Shown: positions 1-7,812 of the stretch, one piece after another
How positions within the stretch are numbered: position 1 is the first letter of the stretch
Layout: the number at the start of each line of letters is the position of its first letter
NCBI GenBank assembly: GCA_001899315.1
Contig: MOYA01000004.1
Coordinates: 167,592-231,591, forward strand
Length of the DNA stretch: 64,000 bases
Direction: 5' to 3'
Source: Candidatus Obscuribacter phosphatis
GTDB taxonomy: Bacteria; Cyanobacteriota; Vampirovibrionia; Obscuribacterales; Obscuribacteraceae
Translations under genes and position numbers: made by a program
The notes under the pieces: generated by a model
What the model was told of the DNA's origin: nothing
The model's database searches: none
What the model saw: only the letters and a program-made list of their open reading frames with translations

Positions 1-1
1 G

Positions 2-2197
2 CAAGCACCACCCGTGCCTGAGAGGGTGGTGGCGGGCAATAAGGTGCTCTTTACCTCTCAAGATATTAAAGACGGTCAAAATGTTTGGCAGTCGATTGGC
101 GGGCAAGAGCTTGGCAGCATCTGGGGTCATGGTGCCTACATCGCACCTGATTGGTCGGCAGATTTTCTGCACCGTCAGCTGGTCTATATGCTTGATCAAT
201 GGGCAAATCAAGAGTTTGGTACAACCTTTGCCAAGCTAGACCTTGAGAAACAGGCGGCTCTAAAGGCGCGTCTGAAAGAGCAGATGCGCAAAAATACTTA
301 CAATCAGGCGAGCCGCGATTTGGTTCTGACCGCCGCTCAAGCTGAAGCAGTAGAAGCTACAGGTAAGCATTATTCCGCTCTCTTTAGGGGCGAAGAAAGC
401 CAGAAAAAGCTGAGAGAAGCATACGCTATGCAACCGCAGGCGGTGCGCAATGATGAAAACATGCACAAGCTGCTCGCTTTTTTCTTTTGGGCTTCCTGGG
501 CTTGTGGCACTAACCGCCCTGGCGAGAATGTCACCTATACTCATAATTGGCCAGCCGAAGCTTTGATCGATAACGCGCCTACCGGTACAATCGTTGTCTG
601 GTCGGTCTTTAGTGTGGTCTTTCTGCTTGCCGGTATCGGCACTCTGGCTTGGTACTTTGCCAAAGAGAGAAGCAATGAAACAGCCGAGCACGAGATTCCA
701 GGACAAGACCCGCTTTTGGCCCTCAAACCGACACCTTCTATGGTGGCCACTATAAAATATTTCTGGGTGGCCGGTGCACTTTTTTTAGCCCAAGTTGGTT
801 TGGGTGCGGTCACCGCGCACTACGGTGTAGAAGGCTCAGGCTTTTATGGTTTACCCCTAGCTGATTGGCTGCCCTATGCCGTGACACGCACCTGGCACAC
901 CCAGCTGGGAATATTTTGGATCGCTACCGCCTGGCTTGCCACCGGTCTCTTTGTTGCTCCTGCCGTCTCTGGCGTAGAGCCAAAGTTTCAGAAACTCGGT
1001 GTCAATTTTCTCTTTAGCTGCCTGGTGCTGATTGTTGTCGGTTCAATGTTTGGACAGTGGTTGGGTGTACAGCAAAAACTTGGTCTGACAGCCAATTTCT
1101 GGTTTGGTCACCAAGGCTATGAATACGTCGATCTTGGCAGATTTTGGCAGATATTTCTTTTGGTTGGCTTGTTTCTCTGGCTCAGCTTAATGGCGAGAGC
1201 GCTTTGGCCGGCTTTCAAAAATCCCCAAGAGAACCGCAGTCTGCTTATGCTTTTCTTGTTGTCTTCGCTGGCAATTGCTGGCTTTTATGGCGCCGGCTTG
1301 ATGTATGGTCAGCATACTAATTTAGCGATTGCCGAGTATTGGCGCTGGTGGGTGGTGCATCTTTGGGTGGAGGGCTTCTTCGAAGTTTTCGCCACCGTCG
1401 TCATTGCCTTTTTGTTCACTCGTATGGGGCTTTTAGCAACCCGCACAGCCACTGCCAGTGTGCTATTCTCTACCGCAATTTTTCTGGCTGGTGGAATCAT
1501 CGGCACCATGCACCATCTCTATTTTTCAGGAACGCCGACGCCTGTATTGGCTTTGGGGGCGACTTTCAGCGCCTTAGAGGTAGTGCCGCTCACCCTTATC
1601 GGTTTCGAGGGCTATGGCAATCTCACCCTAAGCAAGGCTAGACCATGGGTGGCAAGCTATAAGTGGCCGATTTATTTCTTTGTGGCGGTGGCATTTTGGA
1701 ACTTTGTCGGGGCTGGACTGTTCGGCTTCCTAATTAATGCTCCAATTGCGCTTTATTATATGCAAGGCTTGAACACAACGCCGGTACACGGGCATACTGC
1801 TCTGTTTGGTGTGTACGGAATGCTCGCCATCGGCTTGATGCTATTTTGCCTCAAAGGGCTTGGCACTAAGTACATGTGGAAAGAGCAGAGCTTGAGTTTT
1901 GCCTTTTGGTCTATCAATATCGGTTTGTCTCTGATGGTTGTTCTCAGTCTTTTGCCCGTTGGTCTTTGGCAGACCTGGGCAAGTGTCGAGCACGGTTTGT
2001 GGTATGCCCGTTCAGCTGAGTTTATGCAAACAGATTTGATGAATTGGCTTAGATGGGCTCGCGTCTTGGGCGACGTTGTCTTTGCTTTAGGGGCGGTAGC
2101 TCTAGGCTGGTTCGTGCTCGGGCTCAAGACCGGCTGGTCGATATCGCAAGAACTTGACGAGAATATTGAAAGAGAAAGAAAGGCAGTGCAGCTGTAG
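2..2197 (+). CDS. norB: Quinol-dependent nitric oxide reductase, 5'-truncated by window edge
   Basis: Single-subunit nitric oxide reductase of the haem-copper oxidase superfamily (qNOR), which reduces 2 NO to N2O with quinol electrons in the cytoplasmic membrane. The frame is open to the window edge, and the first visible residues (QAPPVPERVV) match the region just after the first membrane helix of qNORs, so only a few dozen N-terminal residues are missing; the GTG at 14 is internal. A periplasmic domain (DGQNVWQSIGGQELGS, GHGAYIAPDW) precedes about 12 helices. Likely metal ligands, numbered from the GTG at 14, are H295 (WHTQLG), H449 with the nearby Glu (VVHLWVEGFFE), H500-H501 (GTMHHLYFSG) and H592/H594 (VHGHTALFG). 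It suggests NO detoxification or partial denitrification. No other denitrification gene is visible. Confidence 0.95.
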   Translation, partial: QAPPVPERVVAGNKVLFTSQDIKDGQNVWQSIGGQELGSIWGHGAYIAPDWSADFLHRQLVYMLDQWANQEFGTTFAKLDLEKQAALKARLKEQMRKNTYNQASRDLVLTAAQAEAVEATGKHYSALFRGEESQKKLREAYAMQPQAVRNDENMHKLLAFFFWASWACGTNRPGENVTYTHNWPAEALIDNAPTGTIVVWSVFSVVFLLAGIGTLAWYFAKERSNETAEHEIPGQDPLLALKPTPSMVATIKYFWVAGALFLAQVGLGAVTAHYGVEGSGFYGLPLADWLPYAVTRTWHTQLGIFWIATAWLATGLFVAPAVSGVEPKFQKLGVNFLFSCLVLIVVGSMFGQWLGVQQKLGLTANFWFGHQGYEYVDLGRFWQIFLLVGLFLWLSLMARALWPAFKNPQENRSLLMLFLLSSLAIAGFYGAGLMYGQHTNLAIAEYWRWWVVHLWVEGFFEVFATVVIAFLFTRMGLLATRTATASVLFSTAIFLAGGIIGTMHHLYFSGTPTPVLALGATFSALEVVPLTLIGFEGYGNLTLSKARPWVASYKWPIYFFVAVAFWNFVGAGLFGFLINAPIALYYMQGLNTTPVHGHTALFGVYGMLAIGLMLFCLKGLGTKYMWKEQSLSFAFWSINIGLSLMVVLSLLPVGLWQTWASVEHGLWYARSAEFMQTDLMNWLRWARVLGDVVFALGAVALGWFVLGLKTGWSISQELDENIERERKAVQL

Positions 2198-2520
2198 GGA
2201 GGCCGAGTAGCTAGTTGAGTTTGGCAATAATGCACTCAATTAGTGAGCTCTTGTGCTCGGAAAGTTTAGACAAGATATCAGCCGTACAGATTATGCTTGC
2301 AACACACAGCAAAGCAATGGGAAGTCCTACAGCGGCGCTAAAGAAACGGGCAGTAAGGGGTGATACTTGCCTAAGAGTCTGGACTATATCTGCTCTTGCA
2401 AATTGTCGGCATCTAGAGTTTGACATTTGCAGGCAAAATCAAGCAATTACTTTTCATTCTATTGTATTTGCTTGAGCAATCTATGACTATAGAGAAAGAC
2501 GAGATACTCAGGCAAGGCTA
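2198..2520. other. Gene-poor stretch after norB
   Basis: No convincing gene is seen. A 71-codon minus-strand frame (2211-2426) with a hydrophobic centre and an 86-codon plus-strand frame overlap each other. Neither has a ribosome binding site or a recognisable motif, so neither is called. Confidence 0.4.
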
Positions 2521-2826
2521 GTGAGCAGCGGTTCAAAGTTAGAAAAAATCGGTGGCAGTCTGATCTGGTGTATTCCGCCATTTTGGTTCTTCATAACTAT
2601 TGCTTGGTTTCAGTTCTTCAGAACGCCAACTTCTCAGTTAGATATCGGTTTGAGGTTGGCGTGGCTAACTAGCCCGTTAATTCTGGCGGTTATATTGTTC
2701 GCCAGGTTTAAGGCTTGGCGCAAACCCATAATCTTTAGCTGCCTTACATATTTTTTGCTCTTTTGCTGCCTGGGAATGACAAAAGGTGCAATTAATGCAG
2801 CCCTTTCAGAGTTTCTGCATTATTAA
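2521..2826 (+). CDS. Small hypothetical integral membrane protein
   Basis: 101 residues with three predicted hydrophobic segments (about residues 13-31, 44-61 and 68-90) joined by short loops. The middle loop is basic (ARFKAWRKP), which would favour a cytoplasmic location. The start is GTG with only a weak purine stretch upstream (AGGCAAGGCTA), so it is uncertain. The family is not recognised. It lies between norB and a secreted peptidase-like gene, with no sign that it works with either. Confidence 0.5.
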   Translation: MSSGSKLEKIGGSLIWCIPPFWFFITIAWFQFFRTPTSQLDIGLRLAWLTSPLILAVILFARFKAWRKPIIFSCLTYFLLFCCLGMTKGAINAALSEFLHY

Positions 2827-2941
2827 GAAGAGGCTCTGCTCTGCTTTTGGCTGTCTTTTGAGCTATAATCAAAAGTCCAGAGCATAATTGGTAGGTGTAA
2901 GTCGGTCATTTTGTCGAATAAGCTTCTTTTTGAGGTGAAAA

Positions 2942-3586
2942 TTGCTGTTTCGAGTTGCCTTGGTGTTGCTTTTGCTTTTGAGTGCGCCTTTGCAGCCAGC
3001 TTTGGCCAACCAGCCTGTTCTTAAGTCGCAGACTAGTGCCGCATCGCAGAAGATTTATGATGTTGCTAAGGCGTCTGTCGGAAAAGAAATGTGGAAAGGC
3101 TTTGGCTTAGCCAATGGCACTCTTGGCTGTGCCGCGGCGGTAAGTAATGTACTGCGGCAGGCTGGTGTAAGCTCGGTGCGAAGCCCATTGGTGACCGCAA
3201 TGCGAAGTCAGCTGCTTAGCCACTCTAGTGGATGCAGTGAGCGTATTATTCGAAATGGCGAGGGCGAAGAGATTGATGATTCTCTTCTGCTGAAAGACTG
3301 TCAGCCTGGAGACATTCTGCTGGCATTCAGAGACCCGCCAAGTAAGATAAATGCAGGGACTAGTGCCCATTGCGGCATTATGGGACGTGGTACGCAAGTT
3401 TACACGAACAATTGGATGGATGGCATTTGGACCGAAGTAGAGATTCATCAGATGTTCGATGCTTACCCGTATGTGCGTCTGATTAGGCTGGGAGGCAATG
3501 GAAAGCTGATGCAGGGGGGTAAGACTGTTAACTCTAAGAGGACTCAACAAGCTGATAAGGTATTGAAGAACAAAGCCGGACGGTGA
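2942..3586 (+). CDS. Secreted NlpC/P60-like cysteine peptidase-fold protein
   Basis: 214 residues starting at TTG, with a good ribosome binding site (GAGGTGA) just upstream and a signal peptide (hydrophobic residues 2-21, ALA-N cleavage site). The mature part has the spacing of the NlpC/P60-CHAP fold: a candidate nucleophile in LGCAAAVSNVLRQAG, a PGDILLAF strand, and a candidate general base in SAHCGIMG followed by an aromatic strand. These enzymes cut peptidoglycan stem peptides, so a cell-wall role outside the membrane is likely but inferred. A TATAAT box at 2864-2869 could be its -10 element. The next gene starts 48 bp downstream on the same strand. Confidence 0.7.
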   Translation: MLFRVALVLLLLLSAPLQPALANQPVLKSQTSAASQKIYDVAKASVGKEMWKGFGLANGTLGCAAAVSNVLRQAGVSSVRSPLVTAMRSQLLSHSSGCSERIIRNGEGEEIDDSLLLKDCQPGDILLAFRDPPSKINAGTSAHCGIMGRGTQVYTNNWMDGIWTEVEIHQMFDAYPYVRLIRLGGNGKLMQGGKTVNSKRTQQADKVLKNKAGR

Positions 3587-3634
3587 AAATATGGCAGAGC
3601 AAGGTGGAATGCTGACTAGCGAGAGATTGAAGAG

Positions 3635-4312
3635 GTGAATTTGCAAATCTTTTTTGTCGCTTTATTTTGGATGATCTGGTCTTCACTTGTCGCTCCTGAA
3701 ATAGGAATGGCTCATACTATCTTGAGACCTGAAGAAGTTGAGCTAGCGAGGCTTTTGGGGAATTCGTTTAGTCAAAGCTTAGATGTATCTGTTGAGCAAA
3801 ATAGAAAGTATAGGGCAATTTTGCAAGCTAGACTAAATACTGGCTCTGGTCGTTTTGAGGACGTGAAGCTGTTTTTGCCCAGTGGTAACGCGCAAGTAGA
3901 CTTGGACTTGCTGGATGCAGTGCTTTCTATGGATAAGGTTTCTGTGCCAAGTATTTTGAGGGGAAACGACTTTATTGATTTTGAGTTTATGATTGGAGGC
4001 AGCGCCAGCGGCGAGATTAGCGAAATTGCAAAGCGTTATCATAGAGAGTTTGTGCCACAAGCTGGTAGCTCTGCTTTTCACGCGATTCCATTGTCAGTCT
4101 TACAAAAATATCCGACACTTTTCACATATCTGGAATTAACATCACCAGCTCATTTCAGAAGTATTGCCAATAAAAAGATCAGGACCGAAGAAATAGCAAA
4201 ATTGCGCGAACCGTGGTTGCGGTTTTTCGACTCTCATCCTTCGGCAAGTAAGCAACAGATTTTAGAACTTGAAAAAGAGCTCGATTTACGATTTGCTTTG
4301 CTCAAGCATTGA
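3635..4312 (+). CDS. Hypothetical secreted protein with weak TonB-C-like segment
   Basis: 225 residues with a GTG start close behind GAAGAG, and an N-terminal hydrophobic segment (residues 4-25) that could be a signal peptide. The stretch around residues 70-105 (a strand, then SGNAQVDLDLLDAVLSM) resembles the conserved strand-helix of TonB C-terminal-like domains, where a phrase like SGN-x-x-LD-x-A-A-L is usual. The match is by eye and weak. The C-terminal third is charged and probably helical. It may form a transcription unit with the NlpC/P60-like gene 48 bp upstream. Function unknown. Confidence 0.6.
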   Translation: MNLQIFFVALFWMIWSSLVAPEIGMAHTILRPEEVELARLLGNSFSQSLDVSVEQNRKYRAILQARLNTGSGRFEDVKLFLPSGNAQVDLDLLDAVLSMDKVSVPSILRGNDFIDFEFMIGGSASGEISEIAKRYHREFVPQAGSSAFHAIPLSVLQKYPTLFTYLELTSPAHFRSIANKKIRTEEIAKLREPWLRFFDSHPSASKQQILELEKELDLRFALLKH

Positions 4313-4543
4313 TTGATCGAATCTATCAACCGGTCTTTGTGGCACAGCTTCAGCATTGTCATTTCAAACCTATCTCCAGAAATTCGCCGTGAGTGTATGT
4401 CTTTGTCCGTCAACCCAGTCTTTCTGGAAGCCTCTAGCCGTTAGCATAGTCGATGCTAAAGCTGTTTGTCGTCGATCAAGATCAAGCGTTTCGGCTGCGA
4501 TGAGAAAAACTGCGGCTTCGATCCGGAGGATTTCAGCTACGGC

Positions 4544-5536
4544 TCAAGCGTTTCCGTTTAGTGCCATCTCTTCTTTCTCAGGGCTCAGCCCGGCGCCGAG
4601 TGCAACTGCATCTCTTGCTTTGTCCCATTCATTGACTGCTCTAATGGTATCGTCTAGCGGTCGCCACCTCAGCCCTGCTTGAGCCGCTTTCTCTGTAGAA
4701 ACCATCATCATTGCTTGCAAGTCTGAGTTTTCCTGCAGCCAGAGCGGCATTTCCATCCATGGCTGTATGCCTGCCTTTTCCAGGCTTTCTTCGTTGACCC
4801 ATTTTAGCTTCGGCTTCGCCGCGTTATCGTAAACGGTATTAGTGACGGTATCGAGAAAATCGCCCATGGTTAGTTTTTCGCCTGGTCCCACTGCATTGTA
4901 GATGCCGGTTTTATTGTTGTCTGCAAGATGCAATATGAATGCAGCAAGATCTCGTACATCGATAAACTGCACCACTCTCTCTCGGCTGCCCGGCGCTAGT
5001 ATTGTCCCGCCCTGTCTCACTCTTCTTATCCAGTAGGTAAAGCGGTCGGTGGGGTCATGGGGTCCTACGATTAGCCCTGGTCTGACTATAAGTGCTTTGT
5101 CTTGGTCTACAAGGTTGGTAAGGAAGCTTTCGCAGAGAGCCTTTTTTGTTGCGTAGTTAGGTTCTTCCGGCTGAATTGGTTGTTCTACAAGATCTGACTT
5201 CTCGTTTATCGCGACGCCACTCTTTGTTTGATAAACAGAAATAGTCGAGACGAAGATGTATCTCTCTGTTTTTTTCTTTAGAACTTCCACTGAAAGTGAA
5301 ACGTCTTCCGCCTCATAACCACAGGTGTCGATAATGCAGTCATAATGCCCTTCCAGCTTCTTTAGGTCGTGCCTGTTCTTTCTGTCGCCGATAATTTCTT
5401 TGACAGTGCTATGTTTAAACAGAGTGGGATTTGTCAGCCCTCGGTGAAAAATAGTGACGATATGGCTGTTGAGAAGTGCTGCATCAACAAGGTGTCTGCC
5501 TAGAAATTTTGTGCCGCCAAGTATGAGGATGTTCAT
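4544..5536 (-). CDS. NAD-dependent epimerase/dehydratase family protein (atypical SDR)
   Basis: 330 residues. The N-terminal Rossmann motif MNILILGGTKFLGRHL binds NAD(P). A YxxxK pair (NYATKKALCE, about residues 148-152) matches the SDR catalytic Tyr-Lys, and VRPGLIVGPHDPTDRF is the conserved segment that follows it in extended SDRs. The C-terminal part (DFLDTVTN, then WMEMPLWL) fits the substrate-binding half of a subgroup often annotated as reductase or epimerase. The substrate cannot be told from sequence; nucleotide sugars and small metabolites are both possible. It is a cytoplasmic enzyme on its own transcript, convergent with the secreted gene to its left. Confidence 0.85.
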   Translation of the reverse strand: MNILILGGTKFLGRHLVDAALLNSHIVTIFHRGLTNPTLFKHSTVKEIIGDRKNRHDLKKLEGHYDCIIDTCGYEAEDVSLSVEVLKKKTERYIFVSTISVYQTKSGVAINEKSDLVEQPIQPEEPNYATKKALCESFLTNLVDQDKALIVRPGLIVGPHDPTDRFTYWIRRVRQGGTILAPGSRERVVQFIDVRDLAAFILHLADNNKTGIYNAVGPGEKLTMGDFLDTVTNTVYDNAAKPKLKWVNEESLEKAGIQPWMEMPLWLQENSDLQAMMMVSTEKAAQAGLRWRPLDDTIRAVNEWDKARDAVALGAGLSPEKEEMALNGNA

Positions 5537-5665
5537 TGAGGAAGTGACAGATTAGTTCGACTTTACGATTTTACCTCTTAAATGGTTATTCATATAGGTC
5601 GTCTTTGTATACTAGTGCGAGCTTTTGTGGCGAAAAGAGGCGATTCTATTTGAGGGAGATGTAGC

Positions 5666-5983
5666 GTGGGCTGGGAAGCAGAGACGAACAAAGATGGCAA
5701 AATAACTCACTATCGCAATACTGAAACGGGGGAGATAGCTTCACCCTCTGAGTATGAGCGACTTGATCGAGTGAAGGATAAATCTGATTCGTTGCAAGAG
5801 TCGACGCAAACAAGAGAAGCAGTGCAAGTGCAAAATCAAGCTCGGGTGGTCTATACAGACCAAAAGAGTAAGGGGTTTATTGATGCTACTTCTGCCATAG
5901 TGTCCATGCCGACTCTGAGCATGATCTCGGTTATTGCGATGATAGTCTTCATCAGAGTAAAGAATAGTTTGGCAAAGAAATGA
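5666..5983 (+). CDS. Small hypothetical protein with C-terminal membrane anchor
   Basis: 105 residues with a GTG start behind GAGGGAGATG. The N-terminus (EAETNKDGKITHYRNTETGE) looks like a short WW-like or beta-hairpin segment. A charged helical middle follows, then one hydrophobic segment at about residues 77-96 with a basic end (RVKNSLAKK), as in a tail-anchored protein. The family is not recognised. A TATACT at 5608-5613 could be its -10 box. It is divergent from the epimerase-like gene. Confidence 0.55.
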   Translation: MGWEAETNKDGKITHYRNTETGEIASPSEYERLDRVKDKSDSLQESTQTREAVQVQNQARVVYTDQKSKGFIDATSAIVSMPTLSMISVIAMIVFIRVKNSLAKK

Positions 5984-6124
5984 ATAGACATAATTGATAT
6001 GAGAAATTCTCAAGCTGATGAACTTGGGACAGGTCAGGGTCAGTAAAAGCAATAGAACCCCTGATCACAAAGTGAACAGAGGTTCCATAGTTCTTCAATC
6101 GCTGTTCCTAAATCGCTTGCGGCT

Positions 6125-7315
6125 TTACGCCACTTTCGACTCTTTCTCCTGCGCTTCTTCCTTTTGCAAGATGCGGCTTGCTTCCATTATTGATTTGTAG
6201 ATTTCGCGCACTTTTTTGGCTATTTGCGGCATTGAACAATGTTTGACGACCATATCGAGAACATCTTGTTCGCGTTTGACGTCGCGAATGGGCAGCTTCA
6301 ATTCGGCTTTCAGTTCACCGACTTCCATAGCTAAGAGCAAACGCTTTTCGAGAAGTGTGGCGATGGTGGCGTCCAGTCTGTCTACTTCGTGGCGAATCGA
6401 ATGCAGCTCTGAAGCCATGGCGTCGCGCAGGCTCAGTGATACGACCGCATCTCTTTTGGCGGCAGTGTTGGCTGCGACAGGCATTTTTCTGCCTACTGCT
6501 TCGGCGATGGGCACCAAGCTTTCGACAATTTCCAGCATGTGCTCAAGTGAAATAGCTTGTCTGGCGTCTGAAACCGATTTTTCCGGTTCGGGATGGCATT
6601 CGATCATGAGACCGTCGGCGCCGCAGGCGATTGCCGCACGAGCTAGATCTGCCACCATTTCACGCTTGCCGCAGGCATGGGAAGGGTCGACTATGATGGG
6701 CAGATGGGTCATCTGTCTAAGAGCTACTACGCCGCCAAGATCGAGAACATTTCGGGTGGCTGTGTCGTAACTTCTGATGCCGCGTTCGCACAAGATTACT
6801 TTGTTGTTGCCGCCGGCCATGATGTATTCGGCGGCCATGAGGAATTCATCTAGGGTGGCCGATAGACCGCGCTTGAGAATGACTGGTTTGTCTAGTTTGC
6901 CGATATGTTTGAGCAGCTCGAAGTTTTGCATGTTGCGGCTGCCTATTTGCAGAACGTCAGCTGTGTGAACGGCTATGTCGGCGTGTTTTTCAGACATGAC
7001 TTCGGTGATCACCGGCATATTGTAGGTCTTTGATATTTCGCCCAAAATTGCCAGCCCTTCTTCGCCCATGCCCTGGAAGGCGTATGGTGAGGTGCGCGGT
7101 TTGTAGACGCCGCCTCTGATGGCGTTTATGCCTTTATTATTGAGTGCTTTGGCGACTGTGTGCATTTGTTCAGACGATTCTACCGAGCAGGGTCCGCCTA
7201 CAATCAATAGGGTTTTGCCGCCGCAGGTAACGCCTTCCGAGATTTTTACTTCGCTTCTTTGATTGGTCTCGGTAAGCTGAGCTTTCATCTGTTCATTAGT
7301 TTGTGCCTGAGCCAT
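6125..7315 (-). CDS. aroF: DAHP synthase (type I-beta) fused to C-terminal chorismate mutase
   Basis: 396 residues. The N-terminal barrel (about residues 25-285) condenses phosphoenolpyruvate with erythrose 4-phosphate, the first step of aromatic amino acid synthesis. Signature motifs are GGPCSVES, RGGVYKPRTSPYAFQG, ILKRGLS, LCERGIR, DPSHACGKR and ECHPEPEKS. The C-terminal part (about 300-385) is an AroQ chorismate mutase with R-H-E-V-D-R-L-D, LLEKRLLLAMEVGELK and PIRDVKREQDVL, which makes prephenate. The N-terminal ferredoxin-like regulatory domain of Thermotoga-type enzymes is absent. The same domain order is known in Prevotella-type enzymes, where the mutase domain mediates feedback. The ATG at 7315 has AAGGAAAG six bases upstream; the longer frame to 7375 runs through the attenuator and is not used. 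Confidence 0.95.
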   Translation of the reverse strand: MAQAQTNEQMKAQLTETNQRSEVKISEGVTCGGKTLLIVGGPCSVESSEQMHTVAKALNNKGINAIRGGVYKPRTSPYAFQGMGEEGLAILGEISKTYNMPVITEVMSEKHADIAVHTADVLQIGSRNMQNFELLKHIGKLDKPVILKRGLSATLDEFLMAAEYIMAGGNNKVILCERGIRSYDTATRNVLDLGGVVALRQMTHLPIIVDPSHACGKREMVADLARAAIACGADGLMIECHPEPEKSVSDARQAISLEHMLEIVESLVPIAEAVGRKMPVAANTAAKRDAVVSLSLRDAMASELHSIRHEVDRLDATIATLLEKRLLLAMEVGELKAELKLPIRDVKREQDVLDMVVKHCSMPQIAKKVREIYKSIMEASRILQKEEAQEKESKVA

Positions 7316-7355
7316 TTTTTCTTTCCTTATAGTTTCGTTCAAATATTTTTTGTTC

Positions 7356-7390
7356 AAATAAAAAGACCGCTGCATTTACTGCAAGCGGTC
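7356..7390 (-). terminator. Attenuator (intrinsic terminator) in the aroF leader
   Basis: On the minus strand GACCGCT pairs with AGCGGTC, three further pairs follow after a one-base bulge, and TTTTTATTT comes directly after the stem. It lies about 40 bases upstream of the aroF ATG and just downstream of an aromatic-rich leader peptide. This is the place of an attenuator, not of an end-of-operon terminator. Confidence 0.85.
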
Positions 7391-7436
7391 CGCCTCGGGA
7401 ATTCAGCAACGTGAATCAATTCACCCCGGGCGAACC
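7387..7436 (-). promoter_or_regulatory. Antiterminator stem of the aroF attenuator
   Basis: On the minus strand GGTTCGCCCGGG (7436-7425) pairs with CCCGAGGCGGACC (7399-7387), giving 12 pairs with one bulged A and one G-U. The 3' arm takes up GACC, the first four bases of the terminator stem, so the two structures exclude each other. The 5' arm is formed by the last codons of the leader peptide. A ribosome that reaches the stop codon would cover it and allow termination, while one stalled on the Tyr/Phe/Trp codons would leave it free. Confidence 0.75.
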
Positions 7437-7471
7437 TCTGTAAACCAAAAATAAAAGCCGTAGTAGCGCAT
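7421..7471 (-). CDS. Aromatic-rich leader peptide of aroF (16 residues)
   Basis: An ATG frame of 16 codons ending in TGA encodes MRYYGFYFWFTEVRPG. Seven of eight consecutive residues after the Arg (Y-Y-G-F-Y-F-W-F) are aromatic: three Tyr, three Phe and one Trp. It sits directly before a mutually exclusive antiterminator/terminator pair and the DAHP synthase gene. This is the classic design of amino-acid-responsive attenuation known from trpL and pheL of enterobacteria, here sensing all three end products. The ribosome binding site is weak (GGATAG, about 7 bases upstream). Confidence 0.85.
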   Translation of the reverse strand: MRYYGFYFWFTEVRPG

Positions 7472-7538
7472 TTATCTATCCAATATGTTGTGCGGATTTG
7501 TAGTGCAAAAAATTTCTTTGTGAGGAGCAAGTTCATAC

Positions 7539-7567
7539 ACGATATTGGCAACGGCAAAATACGTCAA
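7539..7567 (-). promoter_or_regulatory. Candidate promoter for the aroF leader
   Basis: On the minus strand TTGACG is followed after 17 bases by TATCGT. Transcription would start near 7532, about 60 bases before the leader peptide ATG. The -35 box is good, but the -10 box matches only four of six positions. Confidence 0.4.
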
Positions 7568-7812
7568 CACATTTTGAACTTGCGTAAACAAGTATCTACG
7601 CCTCTTTTGCTGACCGACCGGACGGTTAACTTGGTTTATCTATATAGGCAATGAGCAGAACTCGTTCTCATTTTTTAGAGAATTCAATTACCGCGAGCAG
7701 GCATTTAATCCAAAACTACGTATTTACCCCACTGGGTTGCCCAGTAATTGTCACGTTGCAAACACACAATTGAGTCATAGCCAACCGCAATTTTCTTTTA
7801 CGAGTCATCTAT
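7568..7812. other. Intergenic region between divergent aroF leader and 685-residue gene
   Basis: No gene is seen. A perfect inverted repeat ACTGGG-TTG-CCCAGT lies at 7731-7745, without a following T-run. It could be an operator or a leader hairpin of the downstream plus-strand gene. Confidence 0.4.

Noticed and set aside
4356..4682. 108-codon plus-strand frame
   Set aside because: It overlaps the 3' end of the epimerase-like gene on the opposite strand, is Ser-rich low complexity, and has no ribosome binding site.
7380..7400. T-box antiterminator suggested by GAGGCGGACCGC before aroF
   Set aside because: The UGGN bulge needed to pair with the tRNA end is absent, and the leader peptide explains the structure better.
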